Of a DNA stretch of 64,000 nucleotides, positions 1 to 11,335 are shown one piece after another. The notes under the pieces are model-generated. The model did no database searches. It worked only from the letters and a program-made list of their open reading frames with translations, and had not been told where the DNA came from. The stretch is from Sambucus nigra (Eukaryota > Streptophyta > Magnoliopsida > Dipsacales > Adoxaceae): positions 533,668,017 to 533,732,016 of the forward strand of contig OX422211.1 in NCBI GenBank assembly GCA_949130495.1. The letters run 5' to 3'. Made by a program: the position numbers and the translations under genes. Each line of letters starts with the position of its first letter. Position 1 is the stretch's first letter.

Positions 1-1871
1 AGAAGCATTTGGATGGGCTTAATTTGCATTTTTTCCCTAAGACATCGAGCAGGACATGATTTTAGTGTGACAGACGGCTCTTACATGATTTTGTATACAC
101 CTTTATAAAAAATCATGAGTTTACGGAAGTTATCCATAAAGCCTTGGAGAATATGAGAATTAGGTATTGTTTAGGTGTTGATGAATCATTATCATACATG
201 TTTACATGTGGCAAAACCTTGGAGATTAGCACCATGAATCATAAAACTTGTCTTAATGTGACCTTTGAGGGTTGTGTTGTAAACAAGATGGTGAGCATTA
301 AGTTATACACTTAGGAGAACTTAGAGCACCTAAATAATTGCACCAATGTTTTTAGGAAGCATTCTTGGAATGAGGCAATAGGCTTAATCATAGCACCCGG
401 TTGTGCTATCGATACGTTTGGAGTAACTCTGGTAAACAGAAATCATTATTCACCTAGAGAAATACTTAGTGATAACACAAGGTGAGCATAGATCTTACCT
501 ATGAGATTAGAAGTGTCAGCTTCAACTAAAGTGTGATATTTATTATTGCTTTAGATGATGCTAAGAGTTAGGAAGTTGTTGGTAAATTCATATGATTGAG
601 ACTATGCATATGTGTTGAACTTGAAAATTAAGTTTAGATATCACGTATTGAAATTTGGAGACCTAGGTACAATGGATCAGCTATTTATGATAAAAGGTGA
701 GAAGGGTGATCTCGCGTGAAATTGGTGCAATACGTACAAATATAAAGGTGTAACCCATGACATTAGTCATAAGGAGAAAACCCTCATATTTTAACTTCAT
801 GAAAGAATAAGTTTATACTTCAATCAGAATGGAAATTTCAGTAGGATCAGTCAATGTACATAGGAGGAACATTGGTTATAAGTTGTAGACCTTAAGGGAA
901 TTTGTGGGTTTGTACTTTGTGAAGAATAGTTTGTTGTCTAAATTCGATTGTTATCCTTTGGCAAGATATTCACTTAATTCTTTGTGATTCCATATGTTTC
1001 ATTTGATCCCAGTAATGGCAAGTTATTCGATTGTGATCTGGGTGTGACACTACATAAGCTCAGTAGTGGCGTGGGTTAGGCCGGTTGTGGCTGATGCATC
1101 ACAATAAATCAGTGCGCATTTTGTTAGAAGCACCCTAATCTTTTCATTACTTTGTGTGTGAACATGGTCTCGCGATTTGTTGATCGTAGTTTGCATGTGT
1201 AAATAGGTTAGCTTAGGTTAATGATCCTATTAGTTGACCGATAAAACTAGCTACAGTTTGGATTTACAGTATAGCTAGTTACTTTTCAGTCATAGGTTCA
1301 AGAATATGTTTTTAAAATTTTGTGGATATCAGACGTAATGAGACCTCAAGTGAAAATGTTACACTCCGAGTTGAGGATATAATTATTCATACGTATAATT
1401 TGGATTATGATGTCTAAGATGCTTTAAGGTTAATATGAAGATCTCATCGGAGGTTTCGGTCTTTCAGGACAATGTGATAAAGTGAACCTTTTAAGATTGA
1501 TGATATGAATGACTAGGAAGTGTTACAGATGTATTAACATAGTCTTACGTGATTCAAAATTTGAGAAAACATATATTTCTAAGTCCTAACTCATGATGAT
1601 GAATTCATTAATAATTGGCAAGATGTTTGAGGAATACCGATTGATTCGAAAAATAAGTGGGATGAATAAGTTAGGCATGCTTGGGTATTATTAATGAAAA
1701 ACCTTACCACGATTGGGTTAACTTCATGATAATTAATGTGGATGGAGTCTTTGAGTTTTAATTGTAAAGATTAGGATACTCCAGAATTAGAAATGATTTT
1801 CTTAGATGACTGAATGCTTAAGATTGATTTGTTATAAATTTCGAAGATGAAATTACTTAAGGAGGAAAGAA
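1..1871 (+). mobile_element. 3' part of internal region of a Tekay-like LARD, left tandem copy
   Basis: This stretch is a near copy of 6740-8568, with small indels (for example about 45 extra bases near 291-335). It ends with an AAATTTCGAAGATGAAATT-type block and a purine tract (AAGGAGGAAAGAA) directly before the LTR at 1872. That block is the usual end of Tekay/Del pol followed by the polypurine tract. No gag or pol domain can be read in any frame, so I call it a large non-coding derivative. It is the tail of an element whose 5' part lies left of the window. The short ORFs in it are not conserved between the two copies. Confidence 0.7.
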
Positions 1872-4800
1872 TGTGATACCCCACCCTAGAAAAGAAATAT
1901 TGAATAATAAATTGATGATTTTATTTGAAGGAAATTTTTTAGGAATAAAATATATAAGGGAATTACATCAAAATGACATGAAAAGTGACACATTATGAAA
2001 ATAATTATAGAGAAAAAGAATCTCCATGTTGCATGGTTCGTATGGATCCACATTTAAGTCCTAATAGTCCTAGTAAGTATGTTGGTTAAGTTTCATGCAA
2101 AAATTCCAATGAATGATTGTGACACGGTCATGGTTGATACAACGCGATTTTTATCAGCGTGTGTCGCGCAGGACGCAGACTTGCGCAGTTTTTGTAGGAC
2201 AATTGGAGAAGGATAAAAATAGTATGACTACATATTTGGGGCTCTAAAAATAAATATAAAAATATCATGAGGTCAAAAGTAAAAAAATAATTAAAAATTA
2301 TTTTTCGTCAAAAAAATTCCAGATTGACTTAGAATTTAATTTGGAACAACTTTATCTTCTTCGACAACTCCGGGACAAATCATTTCGACCCATTATGAAC
2401 AGATTTTTGGTCTAAATTGGGTAAAATTTCTTTGTGAAACACACTTGTTTTCATTGGATTCTTTATTCCCTTAAGCCTTGTGTTGTCCCGCCACCTTATC
2501 ATATGTTGGTTGTAAAGTTTGGCATGTTTGAGTGGTAGGGAAGGCTTCACCTGGGTTATATGGGTCTTTTGAATTGGCATTTGCTATTATAAGAGAAATT
2601 TGCAATTGGCATTCATTCCCATCAGATTATGGTCATTTATCTCACTCCCTTAAGCTCCCCAATACCAGTAGCCATGTCCAAATTTGTAGGTACCCTTATA
2701 CCACCCTTAAACCGTCATGAAACAACCATATTTTGGCCTAGAAACACCTTATTTCCTCAAGTAAAATCGTAGACTTTATGTTGGGTTATTGAAGATATTA
2801 TTCTTAGAGATTTGTGGGGGATTATGGATCTCTTTGGAGACTTAAAGATGAAGAAAAAGAAGATATTGGAATAAAGATATAATGGAGGGTTTTTATTGTA
2901 ACCCCTTTGATGCCACGTTTGGAGGTGAGGGTTACTCGTCCTACGCCACCATTCAACCACCATTTTTGGATTCTTTAGAGGTGGGAAAATCTTACTTTGA
3001 TTGAGGCTTAGAGTTTGATAATTTTTTGAATGATATTTACATATATTAGACTTCATATATGTAGTATTTTACCTAATTTACATCTTTATATTGTTTAGTC
3101 ATCACATCATCATTTGGTGTGTAGAAACGAGTTTTTAAGAAGCAATTTTGATGGGTTCAAAAGGTGGATAAATTCTAGGATATTAGCTTTGAACATTTTA
3201 TGAAATAAAATGTGTCAAAATGATGTTTCAATGGTAAATAATGTAATTTCATGTTTAAAAAAAATATTGGGCTAATATGCTCCATTTTTACGAAATAAAA
3301 ATGGAACTTTCTTACAAAAATGATGAAGTGGAAGAAGAAATTGGACTTTTACTTAAATAGTGTTTTTGAGATTCATAAAATCATAATAAGAAATAATTGG
3401 GGTTGATATGTAAATAATCAATGTATAAAATGCTTACTTTTAAATTGATACTTAAGAGTAGTTAAAGAAATTAAAGAAGGTCAAATGTGTTAATAGTGGC
3501 CAAATGGGTATTTAAAGTGTGTACAACTTATTTTGGAAACATAAATGGAAATAAAGCATTTTTATAAGATTTGGAATTCATTACTAAAATTATGTTGGAA
3601 ACATCGGAAATACACTTTGAGAAGTTATAAATTGATTTTTGCCAAAATTAGAATGTTTAAACCAATTTAAAAGGATAATATTCATGTGAAACAAATAGTA
3701 GTGGCATTCCCATAAATACAGTGAATAGTACGCTATCAAGAAAATATTTGACAATTAAATGTATAAAATGAGTTTGATAATTGGGGATTAATGATACATT
3801 TTTCTAAATAAAAATAATGAGTTTCATGGAAATGATATTCGAAATGTTAATGTAACAAGTGTGAGATATGGGTAAAAATGTAGTTTTTTACAATTGTTAA
3901 ATAGTTAAAAGTGTTATTAATGTTAAGTTGAAAACTTAATAACTATTTTTGTGAATAACACTTGTTAAATGGCTAAGTGGTACGTTTTGGCAAGAAATGG
4001 GTAAACTTTGTAAATTTACGTAAAGCGGAACATTTTTATGAAATAAAAATGTCAATGAATTATTTTAATGTAAAAGAAAAAAAGTGTTTTTCCAAGTGAG
4101 AATGAATGTGAACATTGATAATAATGTTTAAACACATGAAAAAGATAAGAACAGATACTTGAATGATGCCAAGAATTAAGCAGGGCATGACGTCTCTAGT
4201 GGGGAAAGACCCTAAAGCCTGTACAGATAAGCATATGACGACTGGGGACCGATGGTGTAGAGCCCGTGAAGTTCAGGAATAATGGCTAGACTCCAAGGCA
4301 AAGATTGATAATTTTTGTAATAAGAAATGAAGAATGAGAATATTCTTGAAATTAATGCAAATAGATCTTGATATTTGCAAAAGGTTGAAAGATGGAAATA
4401 ACCAAAGTTTTCGTGAAATAATAAATATTTTGTGTCGTGTGGTGTGGTGTATAAGTTTTTCAATGAAAATAAAGATTTTCCCAACACGAGGTGTGCGTGT
4501 CATAAATATTATTATTATGAGAATATGAAAATAATGACCAAGTAACTCTAGCGTGAGTTATTAAACGTTGAATAGATGAATATTTTCAAGAAATTAAAGA
4601 CTTTTCCCATAAATGATTAACCGTGTGCGTTAATGGGAAAGAATGTAAATTTTAAGGAAAGATTATCCAAAATCACTATTTTGGGAAAGAAAAAGAGGAT
4701 GAATGGGGATAAATAATATTTTTGGAATAAAACGGTTTAATACATCGGAGCATGTATTTTCAAAAGTATATGTGTAGATATATACATTTTTTCATGAGCA

Positions 4801-5179
4801 TATAGTGAGTGAGTATTCTTTTCTGTCGTTTGTTTCAATGTTGCATTTGTATAAATCCCACTGAACCTTTCGCTCACTCCCTCCTCTTTGTTACGATAGG
4901 TAGTATGCGGTTTTCGTAATTTTAGAGTATTATACTGGTAATAATTACTTGCTTTAACGTTCGTAGATCTGTTTACTTGGCCTTGGGGTCACTTCCCTTG
5001 GGTCCCGCACGTAGTTTATTTTATATTGAAATCTCAGGATAAGCAAAGTGTAATGTTATTTAATAATAAAACTAGAATAGTAATACTATTTAGGTTGTTC
5101 ATTTCACCCCACACTTGACACTCGGATCAGATCAGGGTCGATCCTATAATAAACCTTAAATCCGGTTCGGGGCGTCACA
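1872..5179 (+). repeat. Full-length LTR (about 3.3 kb) of the Tekay-like LARD
   Basis: It starts TGTGATACCCCACCC right after a polypurine tract and ends GGGGCGTCACA right before a primer-binding site, giving the short inverted TGTGATACCCC / GGGGCGTCACA ends of Tekay-type LTRs. Its first 790 bases or so are repeated at 8569-9386. It serves as 3' LTR for the segment on its left and 5' LTR for the segment on its right, so two elements share it. The interior, especially 3060-4140, is very AT-rich and has no gene. Confidence 0.8.
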
Positions 5180-8100
5180 ACTTGGTATCAGAGGTTTAGG
5201 TTCAATGTTTCTTTTGGGTGTGACGTTGTGAGTTCGGTAGTGGATCTTTCAACGTCGATATTGGTTTGGGTCGGTCATGCTAGTTTGGTGAAAGTTTGTA
5301 TCCTCGTTAATAAAGTCAAAGAGGTTAGCATGATAAGTAAGTTGGTGCCAAGTGGCACACGATTAAGTTGATAGTTATAAATCGCTTCCGCATTTTTGAT
5401 ATAGATATGTTAGTAATTACGGGTGTCAGCCTAAGATAATGTCGCCAACATCATAATTCCATTGTATAAGAGATATATTGTGTGCTAAGTTTAATGGAAA
5501 CAAAGAATAAGAGAAGTTAATGCACCAAATAGTGTGAGCTAAATTGTAGCTAGAAAGATTAGTTGAGTTTAACTTTGGAGATTAGGTGACTTGAGTGTAT
5601 ATTATAAGTGTTGACTTCGTAGTGAGAGTGTATTAAATTGAAGACTTGGATTAATGTATTTGGGTGTATATGTTTGGTAGTGTATTTGTGAGTATTGATA
5701 TTGTGATGAGAAATTAGTAGGTCCCTTGGTTGAGGACTGGGGTTTATTATATTGTGATGTATATATTTTGGTTATAATGTAGACTTGGATAATTGTGATG
5801 ACTTAAGGTGACCTAGGAGTTAAATTAAATAGTTCTTGTGGCACAATGTTGATGATGGTATCAATTTATTATTATAATTGTACGATATTGAGGAATATGA
5901 TCTCTTGTAGTGTTTGCGATATGTCTTGGATGTTTATTGGCAATACCCGATGTCCCGTATCCTACCAAAGTCTTTAGTAAATATCAATAGGTGATCTGTC
6001 TCACGGGTAATCGCATCTTAGAGATAAGCTACATTTGACACTCATTGAGGTTTATATGACATATTCTAGTGATTTTTACTACGGGTTATTAATTTGATAA
6101 GTTTGTAATTCCACGATAATTGCTCTTAGGAGTAAGTGCTAAGGTTATTTGAGAAAAATAGTAATGCAAGTAATTATCATTTCAAGGCGATACCTTAGGG
6201 GTTGTATATCTTAGATAAAACTAAGGTTGATTAGTGTTCCTCGATGATAGGCATGTTATTTATTTGCGTAGAAATGAAAAATTAAGGTGACACAAGCATA
6301 TGTCTTGGGTGATTCCCTAGTATATGATAGAAGATAATTGGTGTGACGTTAAAAGAATCAAATCAATGATTACCACGTAAAGATATTGAATATTAGTGAC
6401 CTTAATAAAATCGTTATGATAAACAATTGGGTTGACTTGAGTAGAGTGTTTTTAGGACATTAATACGATAAGATCCTGTCGTGAAGAAATAATAATTGAA
6501 CTTGGTCGTATGTGTTTGCTTTGGGAACTGGCTAAATCTTATGTCGTTACTTTAAAGCTTGGAGAATTATATCATTGAGGATTTCATAAAATAATAATAG
6601 GTCGTTAATGACTAAATCGTGTTAATGTGCGAAAATGCCTTAGGATTGGTGACATAAAATGAATTGATTCAGATTATGAACACGTATCTTGATATAACTC
6701 TTGGAGAAATATAAGTTGGTAATATATCTGAATTTTTTGAGACGCACTTGGATGTGCTTAATTAGCATTTTTTTTTCTATGACATCGAGCAGGACAAGAT
6801 TTTAGTGTGGCAGACGACTCTTACATTTGATTGTGTATACACCTTTTATAAAAAATTATGAGTTTACGAAAGTTATCCATAAAGCCTTGGAGAATATGAG
6901 TATTAGGGATTGTTTAGTTGCTGATGAATCATTATCATACATGTTGACTTGTGGCAAAACCTTGGAGATTAGCAACATGAATCATAAAACTTGTCTTAAT
7001 GTAACCTTTGAGGTTTGTGTTGTAAACAATTGCACTAATATTTTTAGGAAGCATTATTGGAATGATGCAATAGGCTTAATCATATAAACCTGTTGTGATA
7101 CCGATACGTTTGGTGTAACTCTGGTAAACAAAAAATCATTATTCACCTAGAGAAATACTTAGTGATAAGACAAGGTGATCATAGATCTTACCTATGAGAT
7201 TAGAAGCGTCAGCTTCAACTAAGTTGTGATACTTATGATTGCTTAAGATGTTTCTACGAGTAAGGAAGTTGTTGGAAAATTAAGATGTTTGAGACTGTAC
7301 ATATGTCCTGAACCTGAAAATTAAGTTAAGATATCACGTATTGAAATTTGGAGACCTAGATATGATGGATCGACTATTTATGATCAAAGGTGAGAAGGGT
7401 GATCTCGCGTGAAATTGGTCCAATACGTGCAAATATAAAGGTGTAACCCATAACATTAGTCATAAGGAGAAAACCCTCATGTTTTAACTTCCCGAAGAAT
7501 AAGTTTATACTTCAGTAAGAATGGAAAATTTGAGTAGGATCAGTCAATGTACATAGGAGGAACATTGGTTATAAGTTGTAGACCTTAAGGGCACTTGTGG
7601 GTTCGTACTTTGTGAAGAACAGTTTGTTGCCTAAATTCGATTGTTATCCCTTGGCTCGGTATTCACTTAATTAATTGTGATTTCATATGTTTCATTTGAT
7701 CCCAATAATGGGAAGTTTATATTCGATTGTGATCTGGGTGTGATACTACATAAGCTCAGTAGTGGCGTGGGTTAGGCCAGTTGTGGCTGATGCATCACAG
7801 TAAATGAGTGCGCACTTTATTAGAAGCACACTAATCTTTTTATTAGTTTATGTGTGCGCATGGTCTCACGATTTGTTGCTCATAGTTTGCATGTGTAAAT
7901 TGGTTATCTTAGGTTAACGGCACTATTAGTTGAACGATAAAACTAGCTACAGTTTGGAGTTACAGTATAACTAGTTACATTTAAGTCATAGGTTCAAGAA
8001 TACTTTTTAGGAATTATGTTGATATCAGACTTAATGAGACCTTAAGTGAAAATGTTACACTTCGAGTTGAGGATACAATTACTCATATGTATAATTTGGA

Positions 8101-8568
8101 TTATGATGTCTAGGATGCTTCGAGGTTAATATGAAGATCTCATCGGAGGTTTCGGTCTTTCACGACAATGTGATAAAGTGACTCTTTTAAGATTGATGGT
8201 ATGAATGACTAGGAAGTGTTACAGATGTATTAACCTAGTCTTGACGTGATTCAAAATTTGAGAAAACATAGATTTATAAATCTTAACTCGTGATGATGAA
8301 TTCATTAATGATGGAAAGATGATGGAGGAATACCGATTGTTTCAAAAAATTTGTTGGGATAAATAAGTTAGGCATGCTTGGGTATTATTAATGAAAAACC
8401 TTACCACGGTTGGGTTAATTTCATGATAATTAACGTGGATGGAATCTTTGATTTTTAATTGTAAAGATTAGGATACTCCAGAATTAGAAATGGTTTGCTT
8501 AGATGACTGAATGATTAAGATTATTGAGTTATAAATTTCGAGGATGAAATTTCTTAAGGAGGGAAGAA
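5180..8568 (+). mobile_element. Internal region of the Tekay-like LARD (non-coding), right tandem copy
   Basis: About 3.4 kb between the primer-binding site and the polypurine tract before 8569. The first 1.56 kb (5180-6739) is unique in this window; the rest (6740-8568) duplicates 1-1871. It ends with AATTTCGAGGATGAAATTTC and a purine tract, the decayed end of a Tekay pol. No gag, protease, RT or integrase motif can be read on either strand. The longest ORF (6827-7087, 86 codons) is broken in the left copy and matches nothing I know, so the element must have depended on another element's proteins. Confidence 0.7.
5182..5195 (+). promoter_or_regulatory. Primer-binding site (initiator tRNA-Met type)
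   Basis: TTGGTATCAGAGG follows the LTR end by two bases. TGGTATCAGAG is the standard plant minus-strand primer site complementary to the 3' end of initiator tRNA-Met, used by Tekay and many other LTR elements. It fixes the orientation of the LARD as plus. Confidence 0.85.
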
Positions 8569-9386
8569 TGTGATACCCCGCCCTAGAAAAGAAATATTGA
8601 ATAATAAATTGATGATTTTATTTGAAGGAAATTTTTTAGGAATAAAATATATAAGAGAATTACGCCAAAATGACATGAAAAGTGGCACATAATGAAAATA
8701 ATTATAGAGAAAAAGAATCTCCATGTTACATGGTTCGTATGGATGCGCATTTAAGTCCTAATAGTCCTAGTAAGTATGTTGGTTAAGTTTCATGCAAAAA
8801 TTCCAATGAATGATTGTGACACGGTCATGGTTAATACAACGCGATTTTTATCAGCGCGTGTCGCGCAGGACGCAGACTTGAATAGTTTTTGTAGGACAAT
8901 TGGAGAAGGATAAAAATAGTATGACTACATATTTGGGGCTCTAAAAATAAATATAAAAATATCATGAGGTCAAAAGTAAAAAAATAATTAAAATTTATTT
9001 TTCGTCAAAAAAATTAAAGTTCTCACACAATTCTAAAAAATTATAGATTGACTTAGAATTTAATTTGGAACAACTTTATCTTCTTCGAAAACTCCGAGAA
9101 AAATCATTTTGACCCATTATGAACAGATTTTTGGTCTAAATTGGGTAAAATTTCTTTGTGAAACACACTTGTGTTCATTGGATGCTTTATTCCCTTAAGC
9201 CTTGTGTTGTCCCGCCACCTTATCATATGTTGGTTGTAAAGTTTGGCATGTTTGAGTGGTAGGGAAGGCTTCACATGGGTTATATGGGTCTTTTGAATTG
9301 GCATTTGCTATTATAAGAGAAATTTGCAATTGACATTCATTCCCATCAGATTATGGTCATTTCTCTCACTCCCTTAAGCTCCCCAA
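8569..9386 (+). repeat. Truncated second LTR of the LARD
   Basis: It begins TGTGATACCCCGCCC after a polypurine tract and follows the LTR at 1872 closely through the shared CCCTTAAGCTCCCCAA. At 9387 the match ends abruptly and the reading changes to gypsy reverse transcriptase. About 2.5 kb of this LTR is missing. The junction points to a deletion or an illegitimate recombination between two Tekay elements. Confidence 0.8.
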
Positions 9387-10560
9387 GATTGATTTGATTT
9401 CGAGATATCTCCAATTGCAAATTTGAGAGGAGGACATTCCTAAGGCCTTTTGTCTGTCACAATATGGGTCGTACAATTTCAGGGTCATGCCGTTTAGACT
9501 CACTAATGCGCCAACAGTGTTAATGGACCTCATGAACAGGGTATTCGGGGAGTTTATTGACTAGTTTGTGATTGTGTTCATAGATGACATTATGGTCTAC
9601 TCACTCACTGAAGAGGATAATGCAGAGCATTTACATATAGTTCTGCAGATATTACGCGACTCCAGTTGCCAAATTCAGGAAGTGTGGATTTTGGCTACAT
9701 GAGGTTCATTTTCTAGGCCACGTCATGTCCGACAGGGTCATTACTATTGATCAAAGTAAAGTATCGATGGTGAGGGATTGGGGACATCCCACGACACCGA
9801 CAAAGATTTGTAGCTTTCTGGGGTTGGATAGTTATTATTGCCATTTCATTAAGGGGTTCTCGAAGATTACAGGTCCGTTGACGAACCTAACTCGCAAGGG
9901 GGTAAAATTTGTGTGGAGTGACCACTGTCAGTTAGCCTTCGATGATCAAGAGGACAAATTGATGGTAGCACCTGTACTCGCATTGCCCAGTGGAGGGGTG
10001 GAGTACTGGGTTTATATGGTTACATTCTTACAGGGACTTAGGGGGTGTGTTATAGTAGGAGGAGAGGGCTATAGCTTATGCGTCTCGAAAGCTTATGCCC
10101 CATTGTAAGAATTAGCCCACACACGCCCTTGAGTTGGCAACAGTTGTGTTTACTTTGAGTATATGGAGGCACTATCTTCTGGGGGATCAATTTATGCTAT
10201 TCACAGATCATAAGTCACTTCTGTATATCTTAACATAGAAGGATATGAACATGAGGCGTAGGCAGTGGCTAGAGTTCGTGAAGGACTACCTGTTTAATAT
10301 ACAGTATCATCATGGTAAGGCTAATATGGTGGAAGACACGTTGAGCCGATGACTTATAGGGGAGTTAGTAGAGGTATGGAAGGCAAAGTGGAGTGATCTT
10401 CGACACGACGATGATATTTCCAGAGTGTACATGTTAGTTTTAGCTATCACTCCCAAGATTGTGATACAGGTAGTGAAAGCACATGTTGAGGATCAGTTCA
10501 GTTTTTTTTTAAAGGACAAGGTCCTGAGATTTATAAAAAAAGGTAGAAGAGCGCTACCAA
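9387..10560 (+). pseudogene. Tekay/Del gypsy pol fragment: RT (from mid-domain) and RNase H, decayed
   Basis: The fragment starts inside RT at an IDLISRYLQLQI block (family form: KIDLRSGYHQLRI). VMPFRLTNAP and the catalytic FIDDI (9577-9591) follow. In-frame stops lie at 9424 and 9562, and a frameshift near 9660 precedes the EVHFLGHV block. The ORF at 9725-10108 holds the RT thumb and RNase H start. RNase H motifs ([23 protein letters not shown]) run to about 10350 with further stops. Gag, protease and the RT N-terminus are absent. In an intact element this would copy the RNA genome and degrade the RNA strand. The stops show it is dead. Confidence 0.85.
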
Positions 10561-11037
10561 GGTCGCTTTTACAAGCTAAGGGGAAAACTAAGAAAAAAAC
10601 TCAAAATGTTTTCTAGAAGATCTAATGGAAGGAAATCCAAGACAATCCATCTTAAGGGAACCTCTAGCAATTTTGGGAAGGTCCATAGGCTTTAGGAACG
10701 TTTCACGACCATAAGAATTGACTCCATGGTTAGATAAAAGATATGCTACTTGATTTTCTTCTCTACAGACATGAGAAAAAACCAAGACTATTGGAATGAC
10801 CTTAATATCCTCTATAATGTCGATAATAGACCAGGGAGGTTCGAGGATTTTGCCCTTCAGAATGTCGATGTCTACTTTGGAGTCTGATTCCACAATGATC
10901 TTTGGAAGGTGCAGAGTTTGCCAAATTTTGATGCCTCTAAGGATAGCCAGACATTCAACTCTAGTATTAGTCATAGGTAACTCCTTGTGATCTCTTATGA
11001 TGCCACTTATGACTCCATTATGATCTCTTATGATTCC
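10560..11037 (-). mobile_element. LINE-type RNase H (RVT_3-like) fragment inserted in the Tekay pol
   Basis: A minus-strand ORF (11094 down to 10588, 168 codons, overlapping the flank) reads like the RNase H domain seen at the end of plant LINE pol genes and their scattered copies. Its motifs are ECLAILRGIKIW, IIVESDSK (with a catalytic Asp) and SHVCREENQVAYLLSNHGVN. It replaces the integrase zinc finger and catalytic core of the surrounding plus-strand gypsy element, whose C-terminus resumes near 11038. Plus-strand T runs (10503-10512) could be a LINE poly-A tail, but they read equally well as gypsy coding sequence. I see no clear target duplication. A host RNase H-like pseudogene is the alternative. 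Confidence 0.6.
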
Positions 11038-11300
11038 ACGTGGCATCACTGAAGAAGTATCGAAGGATCGAGAGATATTTTTGGCATGTTCCACTCGAGG
11101 ATATTGATTTACTGTCAGACGTATCGTACGAGGAGAGACCGGTGTCTATTCCGGATCGTAGTGAGCGTAAGCTGCGATCTAAGGTGGTGCCATTAGTCAG
11201 AGTTCAGTGGGGACACCATAGTGTGGACGAGTTTACATGGGAGTGGAAGGATGACATGCAAGAGCAGTATCCAGAGTTATTCACTGCAGGTGCATCCTAA
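11038..11300 (+). pseudogene. Tekay integrase C-terminal tail
   Basis: The reading resumes at SLKKYRRIE, followed by HVPLEDIDL, YEERPVSI, LVRVQWGHH and EFTWEWKDDM, ending QEQYPELF. This is the standard end of Tekay/Del pol after the integrase core. It is open to its natural stop at 11298. Only the tail remains because the core was lost at the insertion on its left. The AATTTCGAGGACGAAATT block that follows is the hallmark 3' end of these elements. Confidence 0.85.
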
Positions 11301-11320
11301 TTTCGAGGACGAAATTATTT

Positions 11321-11335
11321 TGTAAGGAGGAAGTA
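11321..11335 (+). promoter_or_regulatory. Polypurine tract of the second Tekay element
   Basis: TGTAAGGAGGAAGTA directly precedes the LTR start TGTAATACCCC. A purine run at this place primes plus-strand DNA synthesis in LTR elements. Confidence 0.7.

Noticed and set aside
2380..3056. Small ORFs inside the LARD LTR (for example 2380-2580 minus, repeated at 9104-9304)
   Set aside because: Conservation is due to LTR duplication, not to coding; the sequences are low in complexity and match no domain.
5182..5195. tRNA-like match at the primer-binding sites
   Set aside because: Only the 12-base complement of a tRNA 3' end is present; no tRNA gene can be folded here or elsewhere in the window.
6827..7087. 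86-codon plus-strand ORF in the LARD
   Set aside because: The same region near 88-400 is broken in the left copy and no known domain is seen.
10588..11094. The minus-strand RNase H-like ORF as an active host gene
   Set aside because: It lies inside a gypsy pol, lacks the rest of any gene, and its first codons overlap gypsy sequence.
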